DNA of 64,000 bases from Acerihabitans arboris (GTDB lineage Bacteria; Pseudomonadota; Gammaproteobacteria; Enterobacterales; Enterobacteriaceae): positions 124,001-188,000 of the forward strand of contig NZ_WUBS01000007.1 of NCBI RefSeq assembly GCF_010131535.1, given 5' to 3'. The notes beneath the pieces were generated by a model. It was not told where the DNA came from. It did no database searches and saw only the letters and a list, made by a program, of their open reading frames with translations. The first letter of the stretch is position 1, and each line of letters begins with the position of its first letter. Position numbers and translations under genes: made by a program. Below are positions 8,820 to 17,282 of this stretch, piece by piece.

Positions 8820-9515
8820 ATGCATACCCGCGTTAATGCATTAGGTATTGTCAAACGCAACATCGAGCGCACCGATTTGGCCCTGGTGAAACGGCTGGGG
8901 GATTATGGTGTCGCCACTGTGCATGAGGCCATGGGACGCACCGGCCTGATGCGCCCCAACATTCGCCCGGCCTTTGCCGGCGCCCGGCTATGCGGCAACG
9001 CGGTAACCGTACTTGCCCAGCCCGGCGACAACCTGATGCTGCACGTGGCGGCCGAGCAGATCCGGCAAGGCGATATCGTGGTGGTGGCCTGCACCGTGGA
9101 AAACGGCGACGGTATGTTCGGCGAACTGCTGGCGACGTCGTATCGCGCCCGCGGCGGCGCCGGCCTGGTCAGCGAGGCGGGCGTGCGCGATGTCGGCGCC
9201 CTGCGCAAGATGGGTTTTCCGGTGTTTTCCCGCGTTATCAGCGCCAAAGGCGCCGCCCGCGCCACTCCGGGCTCGGTTAATGTGCCGGTGATTTGCGCCG
9301 GCGCGCTGGTCAATCCCGGCGACGTGATCGTCGCCGATGACGACGGCGTGGTGGTGGTGCCGCGCGAGCTGGCCCGGCAGACGGCCGACGCGGCGCAGCG
9401 GCGCGAAGATAATGAACAGGCCAAGCGCGAACGCTTTGCCAACGGCGAGCTGGGCCTGGATATGTATCAGATGCGTGAGATGCTGGCGCGGGCCGGACTG
9501 AAATATATAGATTAA
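8820..9515 (+). CDS. ligK: 4-carboxy-4-hydroxy-2-oxoadipate aldolase (RraA-like fold)
   Basis: The 231-residue product belongs to the RraA/HMG-CHA aldolase family, which splits CHA into pyruvate and oxaloacetate using a divalent metal. Family features are TVHEAMGRTGLM near residue 35, the GDNLMLHVAAEQIRQGDIVVV strand-helix region (given here in part), the SEAGVRDVGALRKMGFPVFSR segment containing the catalytic Arg-Asp pair, and the late VNPGDVIVADDDGVVVVP motif. The length equals that of known CHA aldolases. The start has GGAGA nine bases before it. Together with the hydratase it completes the lower gallate/protocatechuate 4,5-cleavage pathway. No ring-cleavage dioxygenase is in the window. 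Confidence 0.88.
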   Translation: MHTRVNALGIVKRNIERTDLALVKRLGDYGVATVHEAMGRTGLMRPNIRPAFAGARLCGNAVTVLAQPGDNLMLHVAAEQIRQGDIVVVACTVENGDGMFGELLATSYRARGGAGLVSEAGVRDVGALRKMGFPVFSRVISAKGAARATPGSVNVPVICAGALVNPGDVIVADDDGVVVVPRELARQTADAAQRREDNEQAKRERFANGELGLDMYQMREMLARAGLKYID

Positions 9516-9730
9516 ACCGGGCCAATCGCCGTTTTAGCGCCTGTTTACGCCCGGCGAGCCGCCAGGGCAGGCGTTTTTGCTCCAGGCGTCGCAGGGCCGG
9601 GTTATCCATTGTCCGGCCATGGGCTGATTCATCATGTCGTTGGACGGCGGGCCGGGCGATGGGCGCCAGTTCCGGCGGCAGGTAGCCGGTTTGACCACCA
9701 CGATCTTCTCGGCCCGGGGCAGCGGCCGAT
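9516..9730 (-). pseudogene. Possible degraded C-terminus of an M81 (MlrC-like) peptidase
   Basis: The minus strand reads, with one frame change, EKIVVVK then TGYLPPELAPIARPAVQR and ends with RRLEQKRLPWRLAG. This resembles the C-terminal region of M81/MlrC-family metallopeptidases, where a VVVK strand precedes a GYL-x-PEL segment and a basic RLP-containing tail. No start or metal site remains. These peptidases commonly accompany peptide-type ABC transporters, and a fragment of such a transporter abuts this region. The identification is tentative. Confidence 0.3.
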
Positions 9731-9884
9731 GCCGGAATGGGGTACCATGATAAGCGACGGCCGTAACTTCCTCGGCATTGATATTTACCTGTCGCTGTTC
9801 CCCGGTCTGGCTACCATGCCGACCGTGCCCGGATTTAACCTTTTGGGCGACGGACCGCGCGACCTATTGGATACCCGTTCATGA
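9726..9884 (+). pseudogene. C-terminal fragment of a DppC-like ABC permease
   Basis: The last 52 codons of an open frame read PMPEWGTMISDGRNFLG, then LSLFPGLA, FNLLGDGPRDLLD and TRS-stop. This is the conserved C-terminal end of dipeptide/nickel-type permeases (PEWGxM-x-DGR, SLFPGLAI, FNLLGDGLRDxLDPR). All upstream membrane helices are missing and the codons before 9726 do not read as permease. The fragment's stop overlaps the ROK kinase start (ATGA), showing that the permease and ROK gene were once an operon. It is a deletion remnant. Confidence 0.75.
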
Positions 9885-10915
9885 GTTTTGATGTCATCAG
9901 CTCCGGCAATAATGCTGAAATCGGCACCGACGTTGGCGCTGGGGTTAACGCCGAAATGAGTGTTGAAACCAGCACCGCGGGTTCGGCATCCGCTGCGGCG
10001 GTATTTTGCGCCGATATCGGCGGCTCCTTTATCAAATTCGGCGTCTCGCGCCATGCCGGCGAGGTGGAGGAAGGCGAAAAAGTGCCGATGCCCACCGCGT
10101 CATGGCCAGGTTTTGTCGTCGCCGTGCAAGGCCTTATCGCCCGCTACGGCAACGCATTTCCGCCCGACACGCCGCTGGCGATCGCCACCGCCGGCCTGGT
10201 GTCGCCGCAAACCGGCGAACTGTTGTCCACCAATATCCCGGCGTTTACCGGCCGGGCCCTGGCGGCGGAACTCAGCTGGCAACTGGGCCGCCGGGTGACC
10301 GCCGCCAACGACGCCGACTGTTTCACGCTGGCCGAAGCCCACGCCGGGCATGCGCAAGGGCTGCCGATAGTCGCCGGCGTTATCCTGGGCACCGGCGTCG
10401 GCGGCGGGCTGGTGATCAACGGCCAACTGGTGCGCGGCCACGGCGGCGTGACCGGCGAATGGGGCCATGGCGCCATCGTGCGTACCGAACTGACGCTGGA
10501 GGGCCATACCTATGCTATTCCACGCCGGCCCTGCGCCTGCGGCCAGACCGGTTGCCTCGACACCCTGGGCGGCGCGCGGGGAATGGAGCGTTTGCACCGG
10601 CACTTCCACCGGCGGGACAGCACCAGCCGGCAAATTGTCGCCGGCTGGCGGCGGGGACAGCCAGAGGCCGCGCTCACCATCGCGGCCTGGCTGCGCCTGG
10701 TAGCCGAACCGCTGGCGCTGCTGGTCAATATCCTCGGCCCGTCAAAGATAGTGGTGGGCGGCGGGCTGGCCTCGGCCGACGGGTTAATCGCGGCGCTGGA
10801 TAAGCGGGTGCGCGCCGGTGTGCTGCATCGCTATCCCGATCTGCTGGTCATCGCCGGCAAATTCGCCCATAACGGCGGTCTGGTGGGCGCGTCGGTATTG
10901 GGGCGGTTAGCCTGA
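9881..10915 (+). CDS. ROK-family sugar kinase
   Basis: This 344-residue ROK protein lacks a DNA-binding domain and so is probably a hexose or N-acylhexosamine kinase. The phosphate motif CADIGGSFIKFG, the catalytic ANDADCFTLAEA, the GVILGTGVGGGLVING segment, GEWGH and the zinc motif CACGQTGCLD are all present. The start overlaps the permease remnant by four bases. The catalytic domain begins only near residue 46, and the preceding stretch is low-complexity, so translation might instead begin at the ATG at 9956. The gene seems intact, although the transporter once encoded upstream is lost. Its substrate cannot be read from the sequence. Confidence 0.85.
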   Translation: MSFDVISSGNNAEIGTDVGAGVNAEMSVETSTAGSASAAAVFCADIGGSFIKFGVSRHAGEVEEGEKVPMPTASWPGFVVAVQGLIARYGNAFPPDTPLAIATAGLVSPQTGELLSTNIPAFTGRALAAELSWQLGRRVTAANDADCFTLAEAHAGHAQGLPIVAGVILGTGVGGGLVINGQLVRGHGGVTGEWGHGAIVRTELTLEGHTYAIPRRPCACGQTGCLDTLGGARGMERLHRHFHRRDSTSRQIVAGWRRGQPEAALTIAAWLRLVAEPLALLVNILGPSKIVVGGGLASADGLIAALDKRVRAGVLHRYPDLLVIAGKFAHNGGLVGASVLGRLA

Positions 10916-10927
10916 ATCCCCGACGCC

Positions 10928-11286
10928 TCAGTGCGTGATATCCGCGTCGCCGGCAAGCCGGGCGAACTCCCCGGCGGAAAAACCTTCCAGCAGGCCGCGC
11001 AGCGCATGGAGTTCGGCGGCCTCCTTGTAACATTATGGACCGGTCCGCCGGGCTGGCGCGCGCTCGACGATTTCCGAGTTGTGCCGCATGGTAATCAGCG
11101 CGTCCAACGACGGCGCGGTGTTGATATCAAGCGGCGCGGCGCCGAGCCGGCCCAGTTGGGATTGGCGGCGCGCGGGGTCGACATCGCCGAGGTATAGCGC
11201 AAAGCCGGCCCGCGCCAGGCGCTCCGACATGGGCGCGCCCATCACGCCCAGGCCGCAAAAGCCGATTCGTTGCAGCGGTGTCGTCT
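10928..11286 (-). pseudogene. Internally deleted 3-hydroxyisobutyrate dehydrogenase-family oxidoreductase
   Basis: The 5' part on the minus strand encodes the Rossmann start RIGFCGLGVMGAPMSERLAR followed by the beta-2 acidic end YLGDVDPAR and continues about 85 codons. In another frame near 10928-11030 the last helix EAAELHALRGLLEGF and stop appear. Between the two, about 180 residues including the catalytic lysine helix are missing. No start codon with a ribosome binding site precedes the Rossmann motif. This is a dead gene with an internal deletion and frame change. Confidence 0.7.
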
Positions 11287-11335
11287 GGTTTACCTTATCG
11301 GTGCCGGGGCCGCGAACCCACGGCCGCGGTTATCC

Positions 11336-11662
11336 TTAGCGCAGGGCGGAAAAGTCCGTCGGCGCTAAAAAGGAATTTTCGATACGTTCGACAATCGGTT
11401 TATCCGCTTCGCTGGCCGTACGTTTCGCGATCCAGTCCTTATCCGACTGGAAGGCGTTCCAGCGGGTTTCGCGATCGGCCAGGCTTTGCCATTTCAGCAG
11501 ATAGGTCAGGCTGTGGTTGCTGGGGCCGATAAGGGTGGTCCAGAAACCGACCGGCTCGATGCCGTATTGTGCGAAAAACGCCAGCGTGGTATTCCTGAAG
11601 CGCTCCTGCAGGGCCGGCAGGCGCCCCGGCAGGCAATGATAAACGCGCATTTCAACAATCAT
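11336..11662 (-). CDS. NIPSNAP-family protein
   Basis: The 108-residue product has the NIPSNAP (dimeric alpha-beta barrel-like) pattern: MIVEMRVYHCLPGRLPALQER at the start, then GIEPVGFWTT, NHSLTYLLKW and ERETRW-like segments (here DRETRWNAF). These small proteins are often encoded beside catabolic genes and their biochemical role is mostly unknown. The start is preceded by AGGAAAAAAAC on the minus strand. It lies beside a cluster of pseudogenes and may be a surviving member of a decayed catabolic operon. Confidence 0.8.
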   Translation of the reverse strand: MIVEMRVYHCLPGRLPALQERFRNTTLAFFAQYGIEPVGFWTTLIGPSNHSLTYLLKWQSLADRETRWNAFQSDKDWIAKRTASEADKPIVERIENSFLAPTDFSALR

Positions 11663-12007
11663 GTTTTTTTCCTCGTGATGTTTTGCCCGGCAAGCGGGAT
11701 TCCCCGACGGCGGGAACCTCGCCCGCCCACCGGGCTAAATGGCCGGCGCATCAAGATGCCCGCGGCTCGACATCCAGGCGGACAATCCCCCCTTCAGTAT
11801 CCCGATCCTAGGCCGGATAGCGCGTAAGCACCAGCGGATCGCGGTCCGGGATGACATGCTCCGGGGATTGCGCCAGCCGCGAAACGGCCTGGGAGTGGAG
11901 TATAAGGGCGGCGTTTTGCCCGCCGGATACCCGATATTTCGCGCATCGTTTTTTGCCGCGCGCCTATAATATTAACCAGCATCCCGGATAACAGTCAGGA
12001 ACGGCCG
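11663..12007. other. Intergenic region with a possible minus-strand gene remnant
   Basis: No intact gene is present. On the minus strand, 11751-11960 reads with normal GC-rich codon use (QNAALILHSQAVSRLAQ, then PDRDPLVLTRYPA), an in-frame TAG at 11810-11808, and further DRDTEGGIVRLDVEPRAS before a TGA. This looks like the C-terminus of an unrecognised protein broken by a nonsense codon, in line with the decayed genes to the left. Confidence 0.3.
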
Positions 12008-12916
12008 ATGAAAACCCGCGATATTCTGCACGTGCGTACCCCCATGCTCGATCTGGCCTACGAGGAACACGGGCCGGAAGACGGCGCGGCGGTCATTTTG
12101 CTGCATGGGTTCCCCTACGATCCGCGCGCTTACGATAACGTGGCGCCGCCGCTGGCCGCGCGGGGATATCGGGTGCTGGTTCCTTATCTGCGCGGCTATG
12201 GCCCCACCCGCTTTGTTGACGCCGGCGTCATGCGTTCGGGCCAGCAGGCAGCCCTGGCCCAGGATTTGCTGGACTTGATGGACGCGTTGTCCATTAAGCG
12301 GGCCGCCCTGGCCGGTTATGACTGGGGCGGACGCGCGGCCTGCATCCTGGCCGCCCTTTGGCCCGCCAGGGTGAGCGCCCTGGTTACCGGCGACGGCTAC
12401 AATATCCAGGATATTGCCGCCGCCGTGCAACCGCTGGCCCCTGAGGCCGAGTACCGCTACTGGTATCAATATTATTTCCACACGCCGCGCGGCCGGGCCG
12501 GGCTTACGGCCAACCGGGCGGCGCTATGCCGCCTGCTGTGGCGGTTATGGTCACCCACCTGGCCTATTACGGACGCCGTCTATGCGCAGTCCGCCGAGTC
12601 CTTTGACAATCCGGATTTTGTCGAGGTGGTTATTCATTCCTACCGGCATCGTTACGGCTATGCGGCGGGCGATCCGCGGTTACAGGCGATCGAGGATCGC
12701 TTGCAGCGGCAGCCGGTTATCGCGGTGCCCGCCATTTCCCTGTGCGGACTCGACGACGGCGTGGGCGTTCCCGAAACCATCGATCCACGGCGGGCACAAT
12801 TTTCGCGGTTTTATGAACGCCGCCTATTGCCCGGCACAGGCCATAATATTCCCCAGGAGTCCCCCGGGGCCATGGTGGACGCGGTGCTGGATTTGCTGTC
12901 CGGCCGTAACATCTGA
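12008..12916 (+). CDS. Alpha/beta hydrolase with Asp nucleophile (epoxide hydrolase/dehalogenase type)
   Basis: This 302-residue alpha/beta hydrolase has the oxyanion segment HGFPYDPRAYD (residues ~35-45) and the nucleophile elbow GYDWGG. The nucleophile is therefore Asp, as in epoxide hydrolases and haloalkane or haloacetate dehalogenases. The late catalytic His is in GTGHNIPQE. A cap region lies between about residues 140 and 215. The ATG at 12008 has only a weak upstream purine tract. No obvious partner genes exist, and the MATE exporter downstream may be unrelated. The reaction type is inferred from the nucleophile and the substrate is unknown. Confidence 0.82.
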   Translation: MKTRDILHVRTPMLDLAYEEHGPEDGAAVILLHGFPYDPRAYDNVAPPLAARGYRVLVPYLRGYGPTRFVDAGVMRSGQQAALAQDLLDLMDALSIKRAALAGYDWGGRAACILAALWPARVSALVTGDGYNIQDIAAAVQPLAPEAEYRYWYQYYFHTPRGRAGLTANRAALCRLLWRLWSPTWPITDAVYAQSAESFDNPDFVEVVIHSYRHRYGYAAGDPRLQAIEDRLQRQPVIAVPAISLCGLDDGVGVPETIDPRRAQFSRFYERRLLPGTGHNIPQESPGAMVDAVLDLLSGRNI

Positions 12917-12961
12917 TGATTAAAAAGACTTTGCAAATTCACAGGTCTTTTACCATCATCA
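12913..12961. other. Imperfect inverted repeat before the MATE gene
   Basis: TGATGATTAAAAAGACTT faces GGTCTTTTACCATCATCA, an imperfect dyad with about a 12-base loop. It could terminate the hydrolase transcript or form a leader hairpin for the exporter. Confidence 0.35.
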
Positions 12962-12998
12962 ATAAGGCGCCCGTCCTCTTCTTACAGCTGGAACTATC

Positions 12999-14429
12999 TT
13001 GCAAAACATCACGGTAACTTTGCGGCACGCCATCGAGCGTACGGCGTGGTATCCCAAACGGCATTCCTATCGGGTGTTGTTCTGGCGGGAAATCACCCCG
13101 CTCGCGGTGCCGATTCTGTTCGAAAACATGTGCGTACTGCTGATGGGGGTGCTGAGTACCTTCCTGGTCAGTTGGCTGGGCAAGGAAGCCATGGCCGGCG
13201 TGGGATTGGCCGATAGTTTTAATATGGTGATCATCGCGTTTTTTGCCGCCGTGGATCTCGGCACCACGGTAGTGGTGGCCTTCAGCCTGGGCAAACTCAA
13301 TCCCAAGCGGGCCCGGGCGGCCACGCGCCAGTCGCTGGCGCTGATGACGGCGATCGCGGTGCTGCTGGCGCTGGGCATTGAATTTTACGGGCGGAATATT
13401 ATCGATGTCATCGCCGGCAGCGCCGCGCCGGAGGTAAAAGCGCTGGCATTGAGCTACCTGAAAATAACCGCCTGGAGCTATCCGGCCGCCGCCATAGCGC
13501 TTATCGGCAGCGGCGCGCTGCGCGGCGCGGGCAATACCAAGATCCCGATGCTGATCAACGGCGGGATGAATATCCTCAATATTATCATCAGCACCATTTT
13601 GATTTATGGCGTGTCCTCGTGGCATGGACTGGGTTTTATCGGCGCCGGCCTGGGGCTGACCATTACCCGTTATATCGGCGCGGCGGCGGTGATATATGTG
13701 CTGATGATTGGTTTTAACCCGGCGCTTAAAATCTCGCTGAAGAGTTATTTTTACCGGCTCGATACCGGCATCCTGAAGGAAGTCTTGGGCATCGGTATCC
13801 CCGCCAGTATTGAATCAGTGCTGTTTAACGGCGGGAAACTGCTGACCCAGGTGTTCGTGGCGGGCATGGGCACCGATGTGATCGCCGGCAATTTTATCGC
13901 TTTTTCCATTGCATCGCTGATTAATTTGCCCGGCAACGCGCTGGGCTCCGCGTCGACTATTATTGTCGGCACGCGGTTGGGCAAACGGCAAAGAGGCCAG
14001 GCCGAACGCCAGCTAAAACATATTTTCTGGTTATCGACCCTGGGATTGTCGCTAATTGCGTTCCTGTCGGTGCCGTTTGCCGGCCTGCTCGCCGCGTTTT
14101 ATACCCGCGATGCGGATGTAATCCACGTGGTGAAAATCCTGATCTGGCTCAACGCCGCGTTTATGCCGTTCTGGGCCGCGTCCTGGGTGCTGCCCGCCGG
14201 CCTGAAGGGCGCCCGCGACGCGCGTTTCACCATGTGGATATCGATGCTGGGCATGTGGGGGGCGCGCATCGTGGCGGGTTATACGCTGGGGATCGCGCTG
14301 GGCTTCGGCGTAGTGGGCATCTGGATGGGGATGTTCCTGGACTGGATCGTGCGCGGCGCGTTTTTTTACTGGCGCCTGGCCAGCGGACGCTGGTTGCAGA
14401 AATACCCGAAAATCAGGACCGCCTGCTGA
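12999..14429 (+). CDS. MATE-family multidrug/metabolite exporter
   Basis: The 476-residue product is a MATE (NorM/DinF-type) cation-coupled exporter with about twelve helices in two homologous halves. The SGALRGAGNTKIPM segment in the first half and the PAGLKGARDARFTMW segment in the second are the matching family motifs. It resembles E. coli YeeO. The reading frame has no good ATG at the family start, so the TTG at 12999 is chosen; upstream purines are weak. No regulator is adjacent. Cargo is unknown; related proteins export flavins, dipeptides or drugs. Confidence 0.88.
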   Translation: MQNITVTLRHAIERTAWYPKRHSYRVLFWREITPLAVPILFENMCVLLMGVLSTFLVSWLGKEAMAGVGLADSFNMVIIAFFAAVDLGTTVVVAFSLGKLNPKRARAATRQSLALMTAIAVLLALGIEFYGRNIIDVIAGSAAPEVKALALSYLKITAWSYPAAAIALIGSGALRGAGNTKIPMLINGGMNILNIIISTILIYGVSSWHGLGFIGAGLGLTITRYIGAAAVIYVLMIGFNPALKISLKSYFYRLDTGILKEVLGIGIPASIESVLFNGGKLLTQVFVAGMGTDVIAGNFIAFSIASLINLPGNALGSASTIIVGTRLGKRQRGQAERQLKHIFWLSTLGLSLIAFLSVPFAGLLAAFYTRDADVIHVVKILIWLNAAFMPFWAASWVLPAGLKGARDARFTMWISMLGMWGARIVAGYTLGIALGFGVVGIWMGMFLDWIVRGAFFYWRLASGRWLQKYPKIRTAC

Positions 14430-14522
14430 ATCAAGGCCGGCCCCGGAGAGCGGCCGTATAACGCCGCGCCCGGTGCCGCCGGGGGTACGGACTGCCGGAT
14501 CCGCGGGCTTATACTTATAGAC

Positions 14523-15977
14523 TTAGTACAGACCGAGCACCCGCCACCAGGCCAGCCCGACGCCCATAAAAATAACCTGGTTGATCACGCTGACCACAAA
14601 ACCGGTGCGCCACCAGATACGGGTCGGCACATAACCGGCGCCGAATAAAATCGGCCCGCGCGCATGGGTATACTGCGTTAAGGAGCAATACAGGCTGCTG
14701 GTAAACGCCAGCATAAAGGCCATCGGCAACACCGGGATGCCGAGGGTGATGCCGACGGCCAGGAATACCGCATACAGCGCCGCGATTTGCGCATTGCCGC
14801 TGGCGAAAAAATAATGGGTATAAAGATAGGCGGCATTAAGCAGCAACAGTACCCAGACCCAGCTGGTGCCTGCCATCAGGTGACCGATGTTCGTACCGAT
14901 TAAATCGCCGAACCAGGTGGTGAAACCCAGGTTTTTCAGCTGGTTGGCCATCATCAGCAGCGCGGCGAACCAGACCAGCGTATCCCAGGCGCCCTTCTCG
15001 CTTTTAATCTCTTCCCAGTTCAGCACACCGGTCAGCAGCAAAAACGACAGGCCCACGAAGGACGCGGTGGTAGGGTCGATGCCAAGCCAGGTGCCGAAAA
15101 TCCACAGCACCAGCAGCAGCAGCACCGTGGCCAGCATTAACCACTCGCCCTTGGCCAGCGGCCCCATTTTTTCCAGCTCGGCGGCGGCAAACACCGGCGC
15201 GTCAGGCGTCTTTTTGATTTCCGGACGCACCAGGTAATAAATGCACGGCGGGACGATAATCAGCGATACCACGCAAGGTAGCAGGGCGGCCATAAACCAG
15301 CCGAACCAGGTGATATGGATACCGGCGTTGGCCGCCAGTTTTACCGCCAGCAGGTTGCCGGTATAGGCGGTCATGAACAGCGCGGAGGTGATATCGTTGA
15401 CATTGCCGATGCAGACGATCAGGAAGGTGCCGATTTTGCTGCGCGACGCGTCGTCCGGATGCGAATTAAAACTCCGCGCCAGGGAGTCGGCGATGGGGTA
15501 AATCACCCCGCCGCAGCGCGCGGTATTGCTCGGCATGGCCGGCGCCAGCAGCAGGTCCGCAAAAGCCAGGCCATAGGCCAGGCCGAGCGTGCGCTTGCCC
15601 AGCAGGCGAATCAGCATCAGCGCCACCCGGCGACCCAGGCCGGTCTTGATAAACCCGCGCGCAATCATAAAAGCGACCACGATAAGCCAGATCAGCGAAC
15701 TGTTGAGTTCGCTCAGGGCCGTCACGATGGCGCCGCTGGCCGTTTTATCGCCCGCCGCGTAGGTCAGGGCAAAAATAGTGATACTGATAATGCCGATGGC
15801 GCCGATGGGCAGCACATTGGCGACAATGGCGACAATGGTGGCGACAAAAATCACCGCCGAGTGCCAGGCGGCCGCGCTGAGGCCGGTCGGCGGCGTAAGC
15901 GGCCAGAGCGCCAGCGCAATGGCGACGATAATCGCCAGGGGCAGCCAGCTCAGGCCATAAGACGTTTTTATCTTCAC
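14523..15977 (-). CDS. DASS-family dicarboxylate/citrate transporter
   Basis: This 484-residue anion permease belongs to the divalent anion:Na+ symporter family, nearest in pattern to the enterobacterial CitT/TtdT antiporters. The signature PSNTARCGGVIYPIADSLAR (near residue 150) is characteristic, as is the C-terminal TSSLYCSLTQYTHARGPILF. About 12-14 helices are predicted and the length is normal. It is transcribed alone. A consensus FNR site about 280 bp upstream suggests induction without oxygen, as for tartrate, citrate or succinate exchange in anaerobic dicarboxylate metabolism. The exact substrate is not determined. Confidence 0.87.
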   Translation of the reverse strand: MKIKTSYGLSWLPLAIIVAIALALWPLTPPTGLSAAAWHSAVIFVATIVAIVANVLPIGAIGIISITIFALTYAAGDKTASGAIVTALSELNSSLIWLIVVAFMIARGFIKTGLGRRVALMLIRLLGKRTLGLAYGLAFADLLLAPAMPSNTARCGGVIYPIADSLARSFNSHPDDASRSKIGTFLIVCIGNVNDITSALFMTAYTGNLLAVKLAANAGIHITWFGWFMAALLPCVVSLIIVPPCIYYLVRPEIKKTPDAPVFAAAELEKMGPLAKGEWLMLATVLLLLVLWIFGTWLGIDPTTASFVGLSFLLLTGVLNWEEIKSEKGAWDTLVWFAALLMMANQLKNLGFTTWFGDLIGTNIGHLMAGTSWVWVLLLLNAAYLYTHYFFASGNAQIAALYAVFLAVGITLGIPVLPMAFMLAFTSSLYCSLTQYTHARGPILFGAGYVPTRIWWRTGFVVSVINQVIFMGVGLAWWRVLGLY

Positions 15978-16505
15978 CGGAACGCTTCCTTCATTTGATT
16001 TAAATTGACGATTGTTAGAATTAATTCAGATAATAATTTTGTTGAGAACCATTCTTATTTAAAGAAGAGATAGGTACCGAAATAAAAACGGACTGCTAAA
16101 AGGGTAGCGAATGCCGCTCAAAAATCATTAATCCCCTGGTTCATTAATTTATTTACTTCGTATTTTTGAAAATTAATCCTGGAGACGGCTCTGGCAACAT
16201 GATAATGCAGTATTATTTCAAATTAAAATGGAAAAACTCCCCTCAGCCGTTAGGTTGATCTGCATCAACCCTTATCCCCGCGCTAGTCGAATTTTGATTT
16301 TAATTAGCGATATTTTATTTTTTATTGTAACAACATTTAACGTTCTTTTCCCCGGCGCCGACCTTGCTAGCGGTTATTTTAATTAACGACGCGGTTCAGT
16401 TTATTTTAATCCACCTGAAAATTTTGTTGAAAGGTCATGCCCGACTCGCCACAATGTCAGCGCCAATCACGGGAAAACCGTCCATATAACCTTAGGGTAT
16501 CCACT
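15978..16505. other. AT-rich intergenic region between divergent genes
   Basis: About 530 bases hold no supported gene. The stretch is clearly AT-rich compared with its flanks and contains a consensus FNR dyad at 16255-16268. Promoters for the DASS transporter (leftward) and the DUF2461 gene (rightward) must lie here. Confidence 0.55.
16255..16268. promoter_or_regulatory. Consensus FNR binding site
   Basis: TTGAT-CTGC-ATCAA matches the FNR consensus TTGAT-N4-ATCAA in all ten defined bases. It lies 278 bp upstream of the DASS transporter start and 238 bp upstream of the DUF2461 start. Transport of dicarboxylates is often FNR-controlled, so the transporter is the favoured target. Confidence 0.6.
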
Positions 16506-17210
16506 GTGTCGTCGTCTTCTTTCCAGGGTTTTACGCAGACCGGGCTGAGCTTTTTGCAACAGGTGGTCAGGGAAAACAGCAAGGACTGGTTTGAGTCTCA
16601 CCGCGGGGTGTATCAGGCGCACCTGCTGCTGCCCTTCCGCGCCCTCGTCGAGGACCTGGCGCCGGCGATGCTGGCGATTGACGACCGCCTCGAGACGCGG
16701 CCGGCGGTGGGCAAAACCCTATCGCGCATGTATCGCGATACCCGTTTTTCCCATGATAAATCGCTGTTTCGCAACCGGATGTGGCTGACGTTCAAACGCC
16801 CGTCGAAGGAGTGGACCGACGCGCCGGTTTTTTTCTTCGAAATCGCTCCCGATTTTTTTCGTTATGGCCTGGGCTATTACTCCGCCAGCAAGGCGACCAT
16901 GGACCGTTTCCGCCACCTGATGCTGCGCCAGCCGGAAGAGTTCGCCAGGGCCGCCGCCTGCGCGCGCGCGCCGTTTGAACTGGCCGGCGAGAGCTATAAA
17001 CGCCCGCTGATCAAAGGCCAGGATGCGGGGCTGGCGACCTGGTACAATCGCAAATCCTTTGCCGTCATGGCCACGGACAACCAGGTTGAATCCCTGTTTA
17101 CGCCGGCGCTGGCCACCCGGCTGCGGCGAGATCTCGCCCGGCTGCAACCGCTGTACGATCTGCTGATGCGGGTGGAAATCCTCAAGCAGATCCCGTTGGA
17201 CGATCTCTGA
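16506..17210 (+). CDS. DUF2461 family protein
   Basis: This 234-residue protein matches DUF2461 (TIGR02453): the opening FQGFTQTGLSFLQQ, the NSKDWFESHRGVYQ segment, the TLSRMYRDTRFSHDKS and YRTRMW-like (FRNRMWL) motifs and the YYSASKATMDRFR region. Family function is unknown. The GTG at 16506 is taken as the start because AGGG lies eight bases upstream and FQGF normally follows near the N-terminus; an in-frame ATG at 16437 would add 23 unrelated residues with a purine tract too close to it. The gene is apparently monocistronic. Confidence 0.82.
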   Translation: MSSSSFQGFTQTGLSFLQQVVRENSKDWFESHRGVYQAHLLLPFRALVEDLAPAMLAIDDRLETRPAVGKTLSRMYRDTRFSHDKSLFRNRMWLTFKRPSKEWTDAPVFFFEIAPDFFRYGLGYYSASKATMDRFRHLMLRQPEEFARAAACARAPFELAGESYKRPLIKGQDAGLATWYNRKSFAVMATDNQVESLFTPALATRLRRDLARLQPLYDLLMRVEILKQIPLDDL

Positions 17211-17282
17211 ATTGCCGCCTGTAAGGAAATATCCGCCGGCTCACGGCGCCGGGGCCGAATCATTTTAGAAAGGGAAAACCTC

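Noticed and set aside
11700-11740. GGAACC followed by CCAC near the NIPSNAP gene as a hrp box
   Set aside because: The spacing is 7 bases rather than 15-16 and the adjacent gene has no link to secretion.
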